A stretch of DNA of 64,000 bases from Tribonema minus (Eukaryota > Sar > Xanthophyceae > Tribonematales > Tribonemataceae): NCBI GenBank assembly GCA_017506865.1, contig JAFCMP010000140.1:62001-126000 (forward strand), read 5' to 3'. Below the pieces are notes generated by a model. The model did not search any database, was not told the origin of the DNA, and was given only the letters and a program-made list of their open reading frames with translations. The position numbers and the translations under genes are program-made. Every line of letters begins with the position of its first letter. Position 1 is the stretch's first letter. Shown here in pieces: positions 24,872 to 36,998 of the stretch.

Positions 24872-27800
24872 ATGTGTATACACATGCCTGTACACATGTC
24901 CACTCGACCTACAACTACAAGACACCTACAGGACGGCACATGGCCCAAACGGAGGTCATCAGGATCGAGAGCGTCTGCAGCTGCAAGGGACGCAGCAGCG
25001 GAGGCAGCGGCGGAAGCAGCCGCAGCAGCAGCGGCTGCCGCCCAAGCTGAGGAGGAGGCGGTCGCAGCTGAGAAGGCAGCGGACGAAGCTTGTGCCGATG
25101 ACGGACCCCTGCGAGGCTGCGTCGTGTGCACAACGGGACTGGAGCCAAGCCTAAGGGTGAGCCATTCGTTGCTTCACGCTTGACTGACCTCACCCCTGGC
25201 GAACAGAGCACAGCAGCACTCAGTAAAATCAGCTGAACTGAACTTGCCATTCCAGCAACCGCTGGGAAACAACCATGCTACAGCTTTCGTGAGCATCACG
25301 CAACAGCGCCCCCCTCGGCCCCCCTCCCCTGCCCGCTGAACGCTCCTTGAAGATCGCGCAGCCCACCCCCAAATGCCCCCCCCCCCCCCCCCCCCCCCAT
25401 GCGCAGGAGCGCGTCAGGCGCGCCGTCGAGTCTCTCGGCGGCGAATACTCCCCCGGCCTCACGCACGCGACGACGCACCTCCTCGCGCGCGCCGCCGCCG
25501 GCGACAAGTACGCCATCGCCGCGGCGCGCCCCGCCGCGATCGCCATCGCGACGCCGGACTGGGCGCTGCGCTGCGCCGCGGCGCGCGCGCGCCTGCCCGC
25601 CGCGGACTTCGCGCTGCCGCCCTTCGCTGGCGTGCACGCGTGCTGCAGCGGCCTGCCGGCGGCGCGGCGCGCGGCGGTCGCGGCGGCGGTCGCCGGCGGC
25701 GGCGGCGCGTACCGCGGCGACATGGACGTCGACGTCGTCACGCACCTCGTGACGGACGCACCGCGCGGCGCCAAGTTCGATGCCGCGCGGCGCGCGCGCG
25801 GCTGCTGCGTGGTGTCGCCGGCGTGGGTGGACGCGTGCGTGGCGGCGGGGGCGCGCGTGCCGGAGGCGCAATACGCTATACCGCCGCCGCCTGAGGAGGG
25901 GGAGGCGGCGGCGGCGGCGGCGGCGGCTGCGGAGGGGGAGGCGGCAGCGGCGGCGGGCGGCGCGGCGGCGGGTGGCAGTTCGGACGTTGCGGGCAGCCCT
26001 CAGGTGCGCCGCTTTCGGCGCGCTGGTGTAGCGGGCGGGCGTGCAGCAGAAGGCGGCGCAAAGCCTTAAGGTGTTATGTAGCGGAGATGTTAGGTGGCTC
26101 TCTGGTGAGGTTGGGAAGTGCGCTGCTGCACACGAGCGAAGCCCTGCACGGTCGCTCTCTCAGCAGGGCGTGCCTGCAATGCGGTGATGCCAGTAATTGC
26201 GCACAGCGGGCGACTCTTACGTGCTCACGGCATTGCCGACGCGCGGCACCCGCCCCCGCAACCCTCAACTGCCGCACTACCAGGCCCCCTTCGCCGCACC
26301 GCGCGTGCGCGGCTCGAGGACGTCGTGCTGTTCGGCCCTCGCACGCCGCTGTTACACTTCAACAATGCTCCGCATCAACATACCCCGCCCCCCCTACCCC
26401 CCCCCCCATACCCCCCCCACCCCCCCCCCGCCTGCTGCGCGCAGGGCGACGACGCCTTCGCCGCGCAGCTCGCGCGCGCGCGCGAGAGCGGTGCGCTCTC
26501 CGGCTGCCGCGTGCTGCTGGCGGGCTTCGCGGCGCCGCGCGCGGCGGCGCTCGCGGCGGCGCTGCGGCGCGCGCGAGCGACGCGCCACGCGCAGCCCCAC
26601 CCGTTGCTGACGCACGTTGTGTTGGGGGACCCCGCGCTGGTTGATGCGCACACGCTGGAGGCGCTCGCGTCGCACCGCCGCGCGCCGCGCGTCGTGACGG
26701 CGCAGTGGGTGTTTGACAGCGCCGCGGCGGCGGCGGCGCTGCCGGCGGAGGTGAGGCCGCGCGCGCGGCGTGGCGTCGTGCGATGAATGCGTGTCGAGCG
26801 TTGGGGATTGCTGGGAAGGGGTTCCTTGTGAGGCTGGGCAGCGGGAAGCCAGCCGGAGCGCTGGGAGTATCGACAGCGCGGCGGCAGCGATCGAAACGCG
26901 TCGAAGCGTGCTGCTGCGCGAGGCCGCTAGTGCTCTGCTCGTGCTGTCGACCTGTGCTGCATGCACTATGAGAGTGAGCCTCCTGCGGCGCGTCACCTGG
27001 ACGCTTCCTGACGCTGCTGATGCCACGCGTGACCACACACTACGGTAGCATTTCCGTTTCGGCTTTTCAGTGCATGCTGCCGCCTGTCCACGCCTGCAAC
27101 CAATTCCAGTGAGCCCGCGCTAGACAGGCGCAATGCGCGTCGCTGCCCCCAGCCAGCCCCTGCGACTACTCCCCCCCAACTGAACCCTGCTCGACGACTG
27201 CTTCGCGCGCGCAGCGTTACCTGGCGCCGCCCATCGCGCGGCGCGACTCCAGCCGGCAGGACGCGCGCACGCGGAGCGGCGCCGCCCCCGCGCCGGCGCC
27301 GCTCACAGATCTCGGCATTGCGGAGTCGGCGTTTGCGCCAACGCGCCCAAGGGCCCAGCCGTTGTTTACCAGCAACTCTCAGCCGCCTGCAAGTGCTGGT
27401 GGCGCCGCCGCTGCGCGCAAGCGGCGGCGCACGACCGGCAGCGGCGGCGGCGCCGTAACGTTCGGCGGCACGCGCGTGGAGGACGGCGCGTTCGCGCCCT
27501 TCAGCGCGGACTGTAGCAGTGCGTCAGCGGCAACGCGCGGCAGCAGCGGCGGCAGCGGCGACGCCGGCGGCGCGCTGGACCAGCTGCTGAGCGGCATAGG
27601 CTTCGTCCTGCCGCGGGGAGGGTTCGCGGACAAGGCGGAGGCGGCGGCGGTGCGTGCGCGGCTGGAGGCGCACGGCGGCGCCATCGTCGGCGACGCCGGC
27701 GCTGCTGCCGCCGCTGCCACTGACGCTGACGACGACGCCGACGACATCCGCGACGCGCCGCAGCTGTGCTACGTGATGTGCGCGCGCGGCCGCGCGCCCC

Positions 27801-29508
27801 CTGACGGACCCGACGCCGCCGCCGCCGCTGGCGCGGGGACGCTTGCGTGCGGCGGCGCCGTCACACCGCTGTGGCTCGAGGCATGTGTGCGCAAGCGGCG
27901 CGTGTACCGCGCGGACGCGTGGCCGCTGTTCTCGCCGACAGGGTGCATCGCAGCAGCAGCAGCAGCAGCGCCGGCGGCGGCGGCGGCGGCGGCGGCGCAG
28001 GGCGCATCGGCGACCGCAGCGGCGGCGGGCGCGGTGGCGCCGCTGCAGCACTTTGCGCGCGGCCGCGGCTTCGCTGTGTGCTTCACACAGGTCGAGGGCG
28101 CCGAGAGGGCGGGGCTGGAGGCAGCGGCAGCGCTCGCCGGCGCCGACGTACTGGAGGTATGTGTGTATGTTGCAGCAGGGGACGTCATGATCATCAAATG
28201 CGAAGTGCCGCTGCAAGCTGCTTGCATGTTGTGCATGCATGGCACTTGACACTGTTGGGCCTATCGCAGCTGACCGAATGACACGTCGGAAAGTAGCCAG
28301 CAGAGCGCTGGCACCTGCTGTTGCAACACGTAATGCCATGCTGTCATGGGCAGTCCTAGCATTAGGTTTGGTGACTGGAATGCGGTCAGCAGCTTTGAGC
28401 GTAGCTGCTGCGCCACCAGTTGTCCACTGCACATGCATAGTGTTTGGGCGCGCGGCAGTGCAGGGGCGGAGATGTAGGGAGCAGCGCAACCCTCCACTTG
28501 TGCGCCTGCAAGCCGACGGCAGCAGGCGAAGGCGCTGCGCCGCTGCCTACGATGGTCGCTGCTGGCTGACAAACTTGACCGCGTGCGCGCGCCAATGGCA
28601 GCGCTCGGCATCCACATACGACAAACCCTCGCCACAGCGCTCGATCCATGTCGCCGCAGCAATGCATCATCAGACCGCTGCGCTGCCGCCGGCCCTGCGC
28701 GTGCTGCGTTCCACAGGTGCTCAACAGGCACGTGACGCACCTCGTGTGCGGCGCGCCGCGTGGCGCCAAGTGGGAGGCGGCAGCGCGCTACGACGCGCAC
28801 ATCGTCTCGCGCGGCTGGCTGCTGCACTGCCTCGAGCACGGCTACGCGCACAGCTGCGAGGTGCGCTTCGCGCTGGCGCCAGGCGCGGAAGCGGCAGCAG
28901 CAGCAGCAGCGGCGGGCGGCGCCGGCAGCAGCGAGCAGGAGGCGCTTGCCTGCGCACCCGCCACAGGCGCGGCCACCGCCGCTGATGACGGTTGCGACGC
29001 TGCAACATCTGCTGCTGCTGCTGCCGCTGCCGACGGAGCCGCTGCCGCTTTCGAAGCGGACGCGCCCGCAGAGGACAGCCTGCCGCCGGTGCCGCCATCG
29101 CCAGACCGCGAGCCGCCGTCTGAGCCCTCGCAGTTCACGCAAGTAGGGCTGGCGTCGCTGGAGGCGGCGCTGCTGGAGGCGCGTGGCGGCGGCGGCGGCG
29201 GCGACGGGCGGCGGCGCACGCGCATGCGGCGCAACCTGACGGCAGCGGCGGTGGCGGCGCCGCTGCCGGAGGCGCCGCCGCCGAGCGCTGCTACTGGCGG
29301 TGCCGCCGGCGGCGGCGGCGGCAGCAGCGGCAGCGGCACGTCACAGGGCGAGGGCCTGCTGAAAATTTCGCTGGCGGAGCTAGAGAGGGGCGGGCTGGCG
29401 TCGGGCAAGCGACTGCGGAGCCGTGGCAGTTTTGGCGCCAGTCCGGGGCTGTACAGAGGCGGCGAGAGCATGGCGGTGGAGTCCCAGGTCGTGGAGTATG
29501 AGGAGTAG
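24872..29508 (+). CDS. TOPBP1: TopBP1/Dpb11/Rad4-like protein with five BRCT domains, 5 exons
   Basis: Exons 24872-25156, 25407-26003, 26445-26750, 27215-28156, 28717-29508 are all joined in phase 0 (2922 nt, 973 aa). BRCT1 about 78-168 (GPLRGCVVCTTGLEP, Trp147). BRCT2 about 169-255 (VTHLVTDAPRGAKF, Trp235). BRCT3 about 309-400 (Trp382). BRCT4 about 518-637 (LLSGIGFVLPRGGF, Trp616). BRCT5 about 676-762 (GRGFAVCFTQ, VTHLVCGAPRGAKW, Trp744). A basic run (ARKRRR, about 463-468) could be a nuclear signal. Family members scaffold replication initiation and ATR-type checkpoint activation by binding phosphoproteins. Fungal forms have four BRCTs and animal TopBP1 nine, so five is intermediate. The start may instead be ATG 24896. 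Orthology within the multi-BRCT group is inferred from the BRCT1-2 pair. Confidence 0.82.
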
Positions 29509-29815
29509 CGGTGCTGCGGCACGGCGAGCTGCTGAGCCATGTGATGAGTTCAGCGTAGCGCGCGGAGTGGGTGTCTGTGTTTCCGCAGCACACGTGTGAA
29601 TATGACACATGGGGGGTCCCACCGTTTCCCATCGCCCAATTGCGTTCGCCAACAACGTGAAACTGCACTGCTTGATTATTAGTGTGGTTCTCGCCGCTGC
29701 AAGTGGCGTGTCACCCCCGGACCAGGACTTGGTATCTCAGGTCTCAGGTCGTGGAGTATGAGGAGTAGTGGTGGTGCCGCACGGCGGGCTGCTGAGCCAT
29801 GTTGGTAGCTGTGGC
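29459..29815. repeat. tandem copy of the BRCT gene's stop-codon region
   Basis: The last codons and 3' flank (CAGGTCGTGGAGTATGAGGA, then GTAG..., GCACGGCG, GCTGCTGAGCCATGT) recur at about 29746-29805. The unit length is about 260-280 bp, and further weak similarity runs through the unit (a TGCGTTCGCC/TGTGTTCGCC stretch). The second copy lies outside the gene. Confidence 0.8.
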
Positions 29816-32731
29816 AGCTGGTACTTGAGCGGGGACTGGGATGATTTTAGAAAAGCGCAGAGTGCGTGACGCTGCACCCCCCCCCACACTATCAGCACAT
29901 CTGTGAATAGAAGTATGACACACCTTTTCCCTATTCCAATGTGTTCGCCGAAGCGTTCAGCTGCAACTACACTGCGCGCGCGCGTGCCTTGATGCTTGTC
30001 GGCAGGCGTCCCGGTCTGCGAGCGAGCGCGCGCCGGGCGCACGCCTTCTACTTCGGGGAACCAAGTTCAGTCTGCTGCTGTCCTGTTGAACTTTGAAACC
30101 AAAACTACTCAGCGCTGAGAATCATTTGGTCCCTGAACCATGTCGCCCTGAACTGTCCGAGCTTACATTTGCCCCTTGTGAAAGTATATCGCCTTCCTGG
30201 TGGACAAGTAGATTATGCGTGTGCATGTGACAATGCTGGACAATACCCAATGCAGAGCAACAGATGGCTCAATCGCTGCTCCACCATTTTGCATACAGGA
30301 ATGTGTGCCGTGTGATGCTTTGCATTGTGCCGCCGGGCCTGCTCACTGCTGTGCCAAAATGAGCAGCCGATAAAGCAGATGCTAGCATTTGGGACAGATC
30401 CAACAGATGAGCTACACAACAAGCATGCTGAGAAGCAGCAGCAGCAGCAGCAGAGTTACAGAGGGACATCACGAAGCATAGAGCGTTCGAGTTCAAATAG
30501 TCGATTACGGACTGCATGTGTGGGTCGGGGGAAGGTGTCGGTACTTCCACGTTTTATGTGAGCATGCTCTCATATGGCTTGCGATATTAAAGGCACTGCT
30601 TCGAGAAGCAAGCCCTTGCAACCAGTGGCATGAACGCAGGTGACCTCCCCCCCCCCCTCCATCCCCCCTTCCACATTGCTCAGTTCACGCAACCTCGCCG
30701 CGACCCCCCCCCCCCCCTCCTCCCCATCGCGTGCGTGCGCTCGCGTCTCGTGCGTCACTGAGGAATCGCCATTGGCGCATACGCAATACCACGCTCTAAT
30801 GTACACATTTGCACGCTTGCCAGTAACCTAACTCGCCCTCACTCAAACCGTCACCGGAACAGCATGTACGCCTCCAGTGCTTCTCTGCCGTACGCAGACT
30901 GGAACCATCCGACCTCACTCACAACTTAATTCGCTCATCATAGTAACCAGGAGCTGGGCAGGACTGGCTGGCTTGCACATGTGCGAACAACAGCCATCCT
31001 GCCCGCCGTACGCTCATTGAGCCGCAGGACATTATCAACGGGGGGCTGCAGTGCCAGCAGAAGGCAGTGGCGCTGCAGCCCATTTCTAGACTGGGGGGGG
31101 GGGGGAGCTCCACACTCTAGCCGCCCCGCCCGCCCTCTGACCTGTTGAACAGAAGCACAGCGCAGCGCGGCGTAGTGAGAGCTGGGCCCTTCGAGCTGAG
31201 ACTGCAGAAGGGTGCGCTCTGGAGCAAGTCAGATGATGCATTTCATAACTGGATCCAGCACTGACGTACAGCATCATGATAATTCATGGACAGTGCTCGA
31301 TGCCAATACCAGTTTGGTAATGAAGTACTTCTCTATTGTGGACTGGGGCTGATAGACGAAGAGAGCATCGCTGACGTGCAGTACTATGCTCCTGCATCTG
31401 CCATGAGCACTTACATGAAAGCGGTGCGCAACAGCAAATTCAATGTCACCGGAGTGCTCAATCACTACAGAAAGAGCGTCGCCACTGGCCAGAGCAATCA
31501 TGAATCAACCATGCATCGCCATCACTCCAACGACACAAATGCAGAAGTCACATTGCTCGGCCCTTTGCGCGCAAAAACACCTTTCAAAAGTACTATGCGG
31601 TGCCGACTCATCAAAAGCGATGCGTGTGACACACATCAGCAGAGGCAAAGAAACACATTACATGTACGCTGGCTCTGCTTTGCTGGCCTCTGGTTGTCAA
31701 GACTTTGGTACTGCATGCAGGCTGTATGACAGCACACTAAAAGGTTCGCAACCACCCTGCAAGTGCTGATACTGGTGAGTTTTGCCGAGCAGTGCTGATG
31801 CACAAGCCTGCCGGAGAAGCACAAGCCACAGCAGAACTTGTGCTTCAACACCAGACTAAGCTTGGCAAGTTTCTAATGCTGTCATTATGCTGAGCTGTCA
31901 TGGACGTGCCTTGAGAGTGCCACTTACCCCATTGCGTGTGCGCCATCGCCAACTGCTGTTCCTGCAGAGCCCCCCCCCCACCCCACCCACCCCCCTTCTC
32001 CACTCTCGCCTCCGTCCCCCTGTTTCACCCATTTTGCTCATTATTGCCTCGACCTCACGAGGGGCTGCAGAGCCAGCAAGGCAGTAGCGCTGCAGCCCCT
32101 TCGTAAGTTGAGATTTGGCCGCATCGTGCTGCACCCGTCCCCCAGCCCCTTACGCCTGTAGAACAGAATGTTGGACAGAAGCAGCACGGGGGCATTGCAA
32201 AGTGAGGAGCGCTGGCACTTCAAAATGAAGTCAAAAAGAGTTCAACTGCGCATTTGGAGTAAGACTGACAATGTACATCCTGCAGCTGTGCCAGCGCCGC
32301 GGCAGCCTGCAGTGGCGTGTCACGAGGCGAGCACAGGCATTGGGAGCGTCACCAACTTGATGTACCACTTCAAGTAGTGACACTGTCTCTGCGCAGCTGG
32401 CGCAGGCCATCATGCACGCGTGGCACGATACGCCATGATGATGGCATGAGAACATGGCCGCAGGAGCAAGGCACATGGCAGCAGCGCGCATGAGGCGCTC
32501 ACTGCAGAGACAGGCAGCCTGACGCCGTAGTGAATTCACCACACAATGGAGCCTCAGAGCGGTGAATGAACAACGCAGCACAATTGCATTGTGCTGCAAG
32601 CAGTCGCGCATAACCCCATAACTGGTGATATCAACCCGCAGAAGAAGGCAGAGACTCTGGCAGAGAAACGCACAGACTCCGCTCTGCGCAGCGCGGCCGC
32701 ATACCTTCAGTCATGACGGTGAAAGCCTCAC
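29816..32731. other. intergenic region, no supported gene
   Basis: GC content falls here. An open frame of 147 codons on plus (31286-31729) has no recognisable domain or splice context. C runs occur near 30650 and 30700-30720. A pair of diverged direct repeats at about 31020-31180 and 32040-32210 share GGGGCTGCAG...GCGCTGCAGCCC and a nearby CTGTTGAACAG/CTGTAGAACAG element. The 3' end of the coiled-coil gene may extend into the right part. Confidence 0.4.
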
Positions 32732-35504
32732 CTGGTTGGCATCATCTGAGACGGGGCCATGGACGGTGGCTTCCGCGTCGGCGAGCTGCCTGGCCGCCGC
32801 TTCGCGCAGCCTGTCGGCGGCGGCGGCTCGCTCCATGATGGCGGCGGCGCGCTCCTCGTTGACGGCCTCGCTCTCTCTGTTGGCCTCGAGCAGTGCGTAG
32901 TAGGCGGCGCGCTGCCTGCCAATAGCATCGGCGCACTGCCTCTCAGCAGCCTCGGCGCGCATCTCGGCGGCCTCGCGCATCTCGGCGGCCTCGCGCTGGC
33001 TGTCCGCAGCCTCGATGACGGCGCGCATCCCGGCGGCGCGAGCCTCAGCTGCGCGCAGCTTCTCGGCAGCCTTGGCGGCGCAAGCCTCGGCGACGGCGCG
33101 CATCTCGGCGACCACACGCTGCTTGTCGGCAGCCTCCGCGGCGGCGCGAGCCTCAGCGGCATCACGCGCATCCTCAGCTTTGCGCAGCTTCTCGGCAGCC
33201 TTGGTGGCATCCTCGGCGGCGCAAGCCTTAACGGCAGTCACGCGCTGCTCGTTGGCAGCCTCCACGGCGGCGCGAGCCTCAGCAGCGGCACGCGCATCTT
33301 CAGCGGCAGCACGCGCAGCTTCAGCGCGGTGCTTGGCAATAGCCTTGGTGACTGGTGACGGGGCGCCGCCAATTGGCGGGCTCCGCAGGAACGCGCCGCT
33401 GGTCGGCCGCGTTTGCAGCGGGGCGCGCCGCGGCAGCCGCGCGCTGCTTGGCGGCGGCGGCGCGCGCATCCTCAGCTGCGTGCTGCTTGGCGGCGGCGGC
33501 GCGCGCATCCTCAGCTGCGCGAGCGGCGGCGGCGCGCGCATTCTCAGCTGCGCGCTGCTTAGCGGCGGCGAGGTGCCTGTCGCGAATTTCCAGGGCTGCG
33601 CGCCGTCTGTCGGCAGCGTTAGCAGCGGCGGCTGCCTCTGCGGCGATGCGCTGTTCCCCCGCGGCCTCTGCAGCAGCGCGCGCCGCGGCAGCCGCGTGCT
33701 GCCTCTCAGCAGCCACGCGCTGCCTCTCAGCATCTTCCGCAGCCGCGCGCTGCTGACGGGCCGCCGCCTTGGCACGCTGTCAAGCGTAGCGCAACAGTAT
33801 GAGCATCGGCGTCAGTGCATGGCCGCAGGGCTGAGTACAATCGTAAGCCATGAATGAGTACATAGCAGCCTCCATTTGCGCCATGCTGCATGGCTGGCGC
33901 AAAGTAGAGTGCAGCACTTGGGCCAAATAGAGACAAGACCATAAAGCTTTAGGGTTAGCATTCAGCAAAGGGTCAGCAGTGTTACAACTAGGGTTAGGGT
34001 TAGGGTTTGAGGTGTCGGGTGTGCCCCTGAGCACTGCAACATGACCAGGCGTGCATGGCAAACTATTGGCAGTACGGATTATTGAGCGCGTTACGACGCA
34101 CCTGGGCAGATGTGATGGCCGAGCCCAGCGCCTCGAACCCGCTCTCCAGCACATCGACCAGCTGGCGCGCATTCGTGGGGCCCGCGTTGCGAGGGGCATC
34201 TGTACAACACGCGCAACACGGAAGCGGCCATTGGAGGGTAGTACAGAGGCGGCTGCATACATCTGTGAAGCACTCGGTGTACAATTGTTGCCATGTCTCA
34301 GCACGAGCACATCCGTTGAATCGGCCAGTAGTGTACAAATCGAGGCAGCACGCTCCAAGCAACTCCACTGCCCGCATGCCAAACGCGCCGTCAACACATC
34401 CTGCCGCAGGCATCATCACCCCTTTCCGTGCCTGCACCCTCACCCTTGGTGGCGCGAATGTGCGCAGGGCCGATGGCCGCCGTGACCGCCGCTATAGCGG
34501 CAACGATGCTGGCGTCGTCATCAACGCGTGCCAGGCGCGCCTGCTCCTCCAAGTCGTTAAAGCGTTTAAAGGCCACCCTCAGCCTGTGGCCGATAGCCTT
34601 CCAAGCTTGCTTGCGCTGCTGCTGCTGCTGCTGCGCCGCCGCCTCTGCCTCCGCCGCCGCCGCTGCCGCCGCCGCCGCCGCGGCCTCCGCCTCCGCCCTG
34701 GCGCGCAAAGAAGGTGCAGCAGCATGTCTCAGCATCATGCAGCAGCACGCCGCATTTGTGTTGTGAGAGGCGTCTCGCCCAGCGCACAGCACGATTGAAT
34801 TCACACGGGGTACACACAGAGTACAGCCACAGCGCTGCAGCGCTCTGCCTCATCATCCTGAGTGCCTTCGTGGCGGTGGCCTCGTTGTGGAAAGGCAAGT
34901 TGCGCAGTACACTTCACGACGTAGTTCATACAGAGTACACGCAGAGTACACACACAGCACCTGCGCGCGCAGCGTTCTCACAGGCTGACTGCCTTTGTGG
35001 CAGCAGCCTCCGTGTCAACAGGCGATTCGCGCAGCCCACGTCGTACTGGAGTTCACACAGAGTACAGAGTACAGCCACCAGCGCCGCAGCGCTCCCATCC
35101 TGACTGCCTGCGTGGCGGCGGCGTCCACATCAATAGGCGACTTACGCAGCGCGCAACGCGATCGAGTTCACACAGAGGACACGCAGAGTACACGCACGGC
35201 GCTGCAGTGCTCCGCCCACTCACGTCCCGACCACCTCTGTGGCGGCAGCCTCCACTGGCGACGGCCCACCATCAGGCACCTGGCTGGCGCGCTGCCGCTT
35301 GCAAATCTCAGGGAGGTCGAGGCCGGCTGTTTCGGCAGTCCTGATTGACCCCGCTGCTGCAGGTGCCGCTGTGGCAGTGCGCCGTGGCAGCGGCGGCTGT
35401 GCGCTGGCAGCGGAGCCCATTACCTGAGGCAGGGCATGCAGATGCACACGTGCGCGCTCAATATCATGGCAACTGCCGCTTTGCTCCATGTCCCGCGAAC
35501 GCAT
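32732..35504 (-). CDS. Ala-rich coiled-coil protein, 3' end not resolved
   Basis: Exons on minus: 35504-35224, 34697-34444, 34199-34102, 33776-32732, with matching phases 2, 1 and 0 at the three junctions. The first exon starts at ATG 35504 or at ATG 35420 (MGSAASAQ). Exon 2 has an Ala/Glu run, a Gln run and AWKAIGHRLRVAFKRFNDLEE. Exon 3 reads NARQLVDVLESGFEALGSAI. Exon 4 is a long repeat of the type AADxQRxxAExRAxAE, an uninterrupted helical coiled coil. Inside exon 4, near 33330-33395, the repeat changes reading frame. Either one base is lost or gained, or a 49-bp phase-0 intron (33382-33334, GT...AG) is removed. The donor at 32731 implies at least one further exon that I could not identify. 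I do not recognise the family; a structural or cytoskeletal role would be a guess. Confidence 0.6.
33985..34012. repeat. interstitial telomere-like repeat (TTAGGG)n
   Basis: AGGGTTAGGGTTAGGGTT lies in an intron of the coiled-coil gene, with another TTTAGGGTTAG string at about 33947. The orientation is opposite to the block at 24.66 kb. Confidence 0.8.
34855..35262. repeat. four tandem copies of the coiled-coil gene's exon 1 donor edge
   Basis: The exon end (plus-strand 35225-35262: ...GTGGCGGCAGCCTCCACTGG) recurs near 35098, 34981 and 34855 as TGACTGCC/TGAGTGCC followed by TGTGGC/CGTGGC and GCCTCC/GCGTCC. Between them lie TTCACACAGAGTACA-type strings. The period is about 120-130 bp. All copies lie in intron 1. 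Confidence 0.85.
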
Positions 35505-36212
35505 TGAGTTGATCTGAGCGCCTTCAGGCCTGCGTCTTGCAACGCGTGTTTACAAAATGAGGAGACGATCGCAACCGTGCAAGCGGTCGTGTATTGTGTG
35601 GCTGCAGCATATGCCTGGCACAATGTCGAAACAGCGCGGCGTATACGACTGGCACCCGATGTGTATTTTGAGCCCCATTGACGGACACTTCGCAAGCGAG
35701 GCATGTGTCTAGTCTAGGCGCTGCAGTCTGCATCTGAGCACCGTGACCATCCTATGGCATATGGTCCATGGATCGATCGATTGAGAGCATGCAGCAGCAC
35801 TCGCCTGCAGGATGCGCTCAATACTTGAGTGGCTGCCGATCGACATGCATTGAGGTCATTGATCTGAGCACTGCGTCGCATACAGTTTATCATCAATGGT
35901 CGTTGTTATAGCCTGCTCTGTACAGTGAACGTAGTTCATTTGCGGATGTCTGATGATCGGTGCATGTGGACGTGGCTTCGAGTCTATCTGACAGTGCTTG
36001 GCCATGTTCATGAGATCTGGCTGAGATAAGCCCCCGCAGCATTTGTAAACAAAGCATGTGTACACAACAACTGCTTCATGTAGCACACGTCATCACAATC
36101 AATGACATGTTCGGCTACACAGCCATGCCATGTGTGGACTACTTGTGAAGTGCTTAAGATTCGCATGGTATGACGCAAGCTGTTGTATGCATCAGCGGTC
36201 ATGATGTACCTG

Positions 36213-36910
36213 TTACTGCGTGGATGATGTGCCCTGAGGCGGCGCATTCGCGTACGCAGTCAGCTTCGCGACGAAAAGCTTCAGAAACCGGCTCCCCATT
36301 TTGTCGTGTATACCAGTGTCGCGCCTCAAGACCATCCTGCCAGCCTGGAAGATCTCCGCAGCAACCACGGCGCTTTCCCAGACTCCTGACGGCTTCGCCT
36401 TTTCTATCATTTCGATGGCCAAACTGCTTACAGAGTGCTGGCCCTCGTCCAGGTTCACCGGTGAGTCTCCATAAAACGCCCTTATGTTCAACTGACAAGT
36501 ATCATTTGAAAGCGGAAGCGGCTTCATAGCTGCTCTGGCCTCCTGCCTGCACAAAATTTAGCAGCATGTCTCGTCAGCGCTGACATGGACGCCAAACCAC
36601 ACATGACAGAGCTGGATTACGTACGTGCATTGCGCGAACGTGGGGCTTCATTTGGCTGCTGCCCATACAAAGCCAGACAGCACTAGCACCACCACTGGCT
36701 TCTGCCGCGGAAATCACGCGCTTTAATTTACTACTAGCACACTAGCGTGCGAAACACTGCCAGGTTTGCCTGCACAACAAACTTACCTGCGCGGCCCAGG
36801 GTGTCTTCCTCTTAGATAGCCCCTGGTGCACGATCCCTGTCTGTTGCGCTACTAGCAGGCGCGGGAGCTGACTACACTCCCCAGAGCTTACTGTTACAGT
36901 TACTCTCCTG
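36213..36910 (-). CDS. possible exons of an unrecognised minus-strand gene
   Basis: Two pieces look coding. One is bounded by an acceptor at 36911 and a GTAAGT donor at 36786 and reads ...TGIVHQGLSKRKTPWAAQ, which loosely recalls the start of an AP2-type DNA-binding domain. The other, ending at TAA 36213, includes AIEMIEKAKPSGVWESAVV and MVLRRDTGIHDKMGSRFLKL, an even mix of residues unlike the Ala/Arg shadows elsewhere. I could not join them in phase with a clear acceptor, and I do not recognise the second piece. They may be exons of a real gene or relics. Confidence 0.25.
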
Positions 36911-36998
36911 CTGTAGAACTTCAAACGGTTGCTAAGTAGTACCTACCTACCTTGTGGAAGTTTGCCTGGCAATCATCAGATCGCGCCTCGACCACCAT

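Noticed and set aside
25373-25894. Alternative-frame proteins over the BRCT exons
   Set aside because: They are Arg/Ala-rich shadows caused by high GC. Only the annotated frame shows BRCT motifs and phase-consistent splice sites.
31286-31729. 147-codon plus-strand frame
   Set aside because: No recognisable family, and no splice sites or neighbours that make sense of it. The region is less GC-rich, but one open frame of this size is expected by chance.
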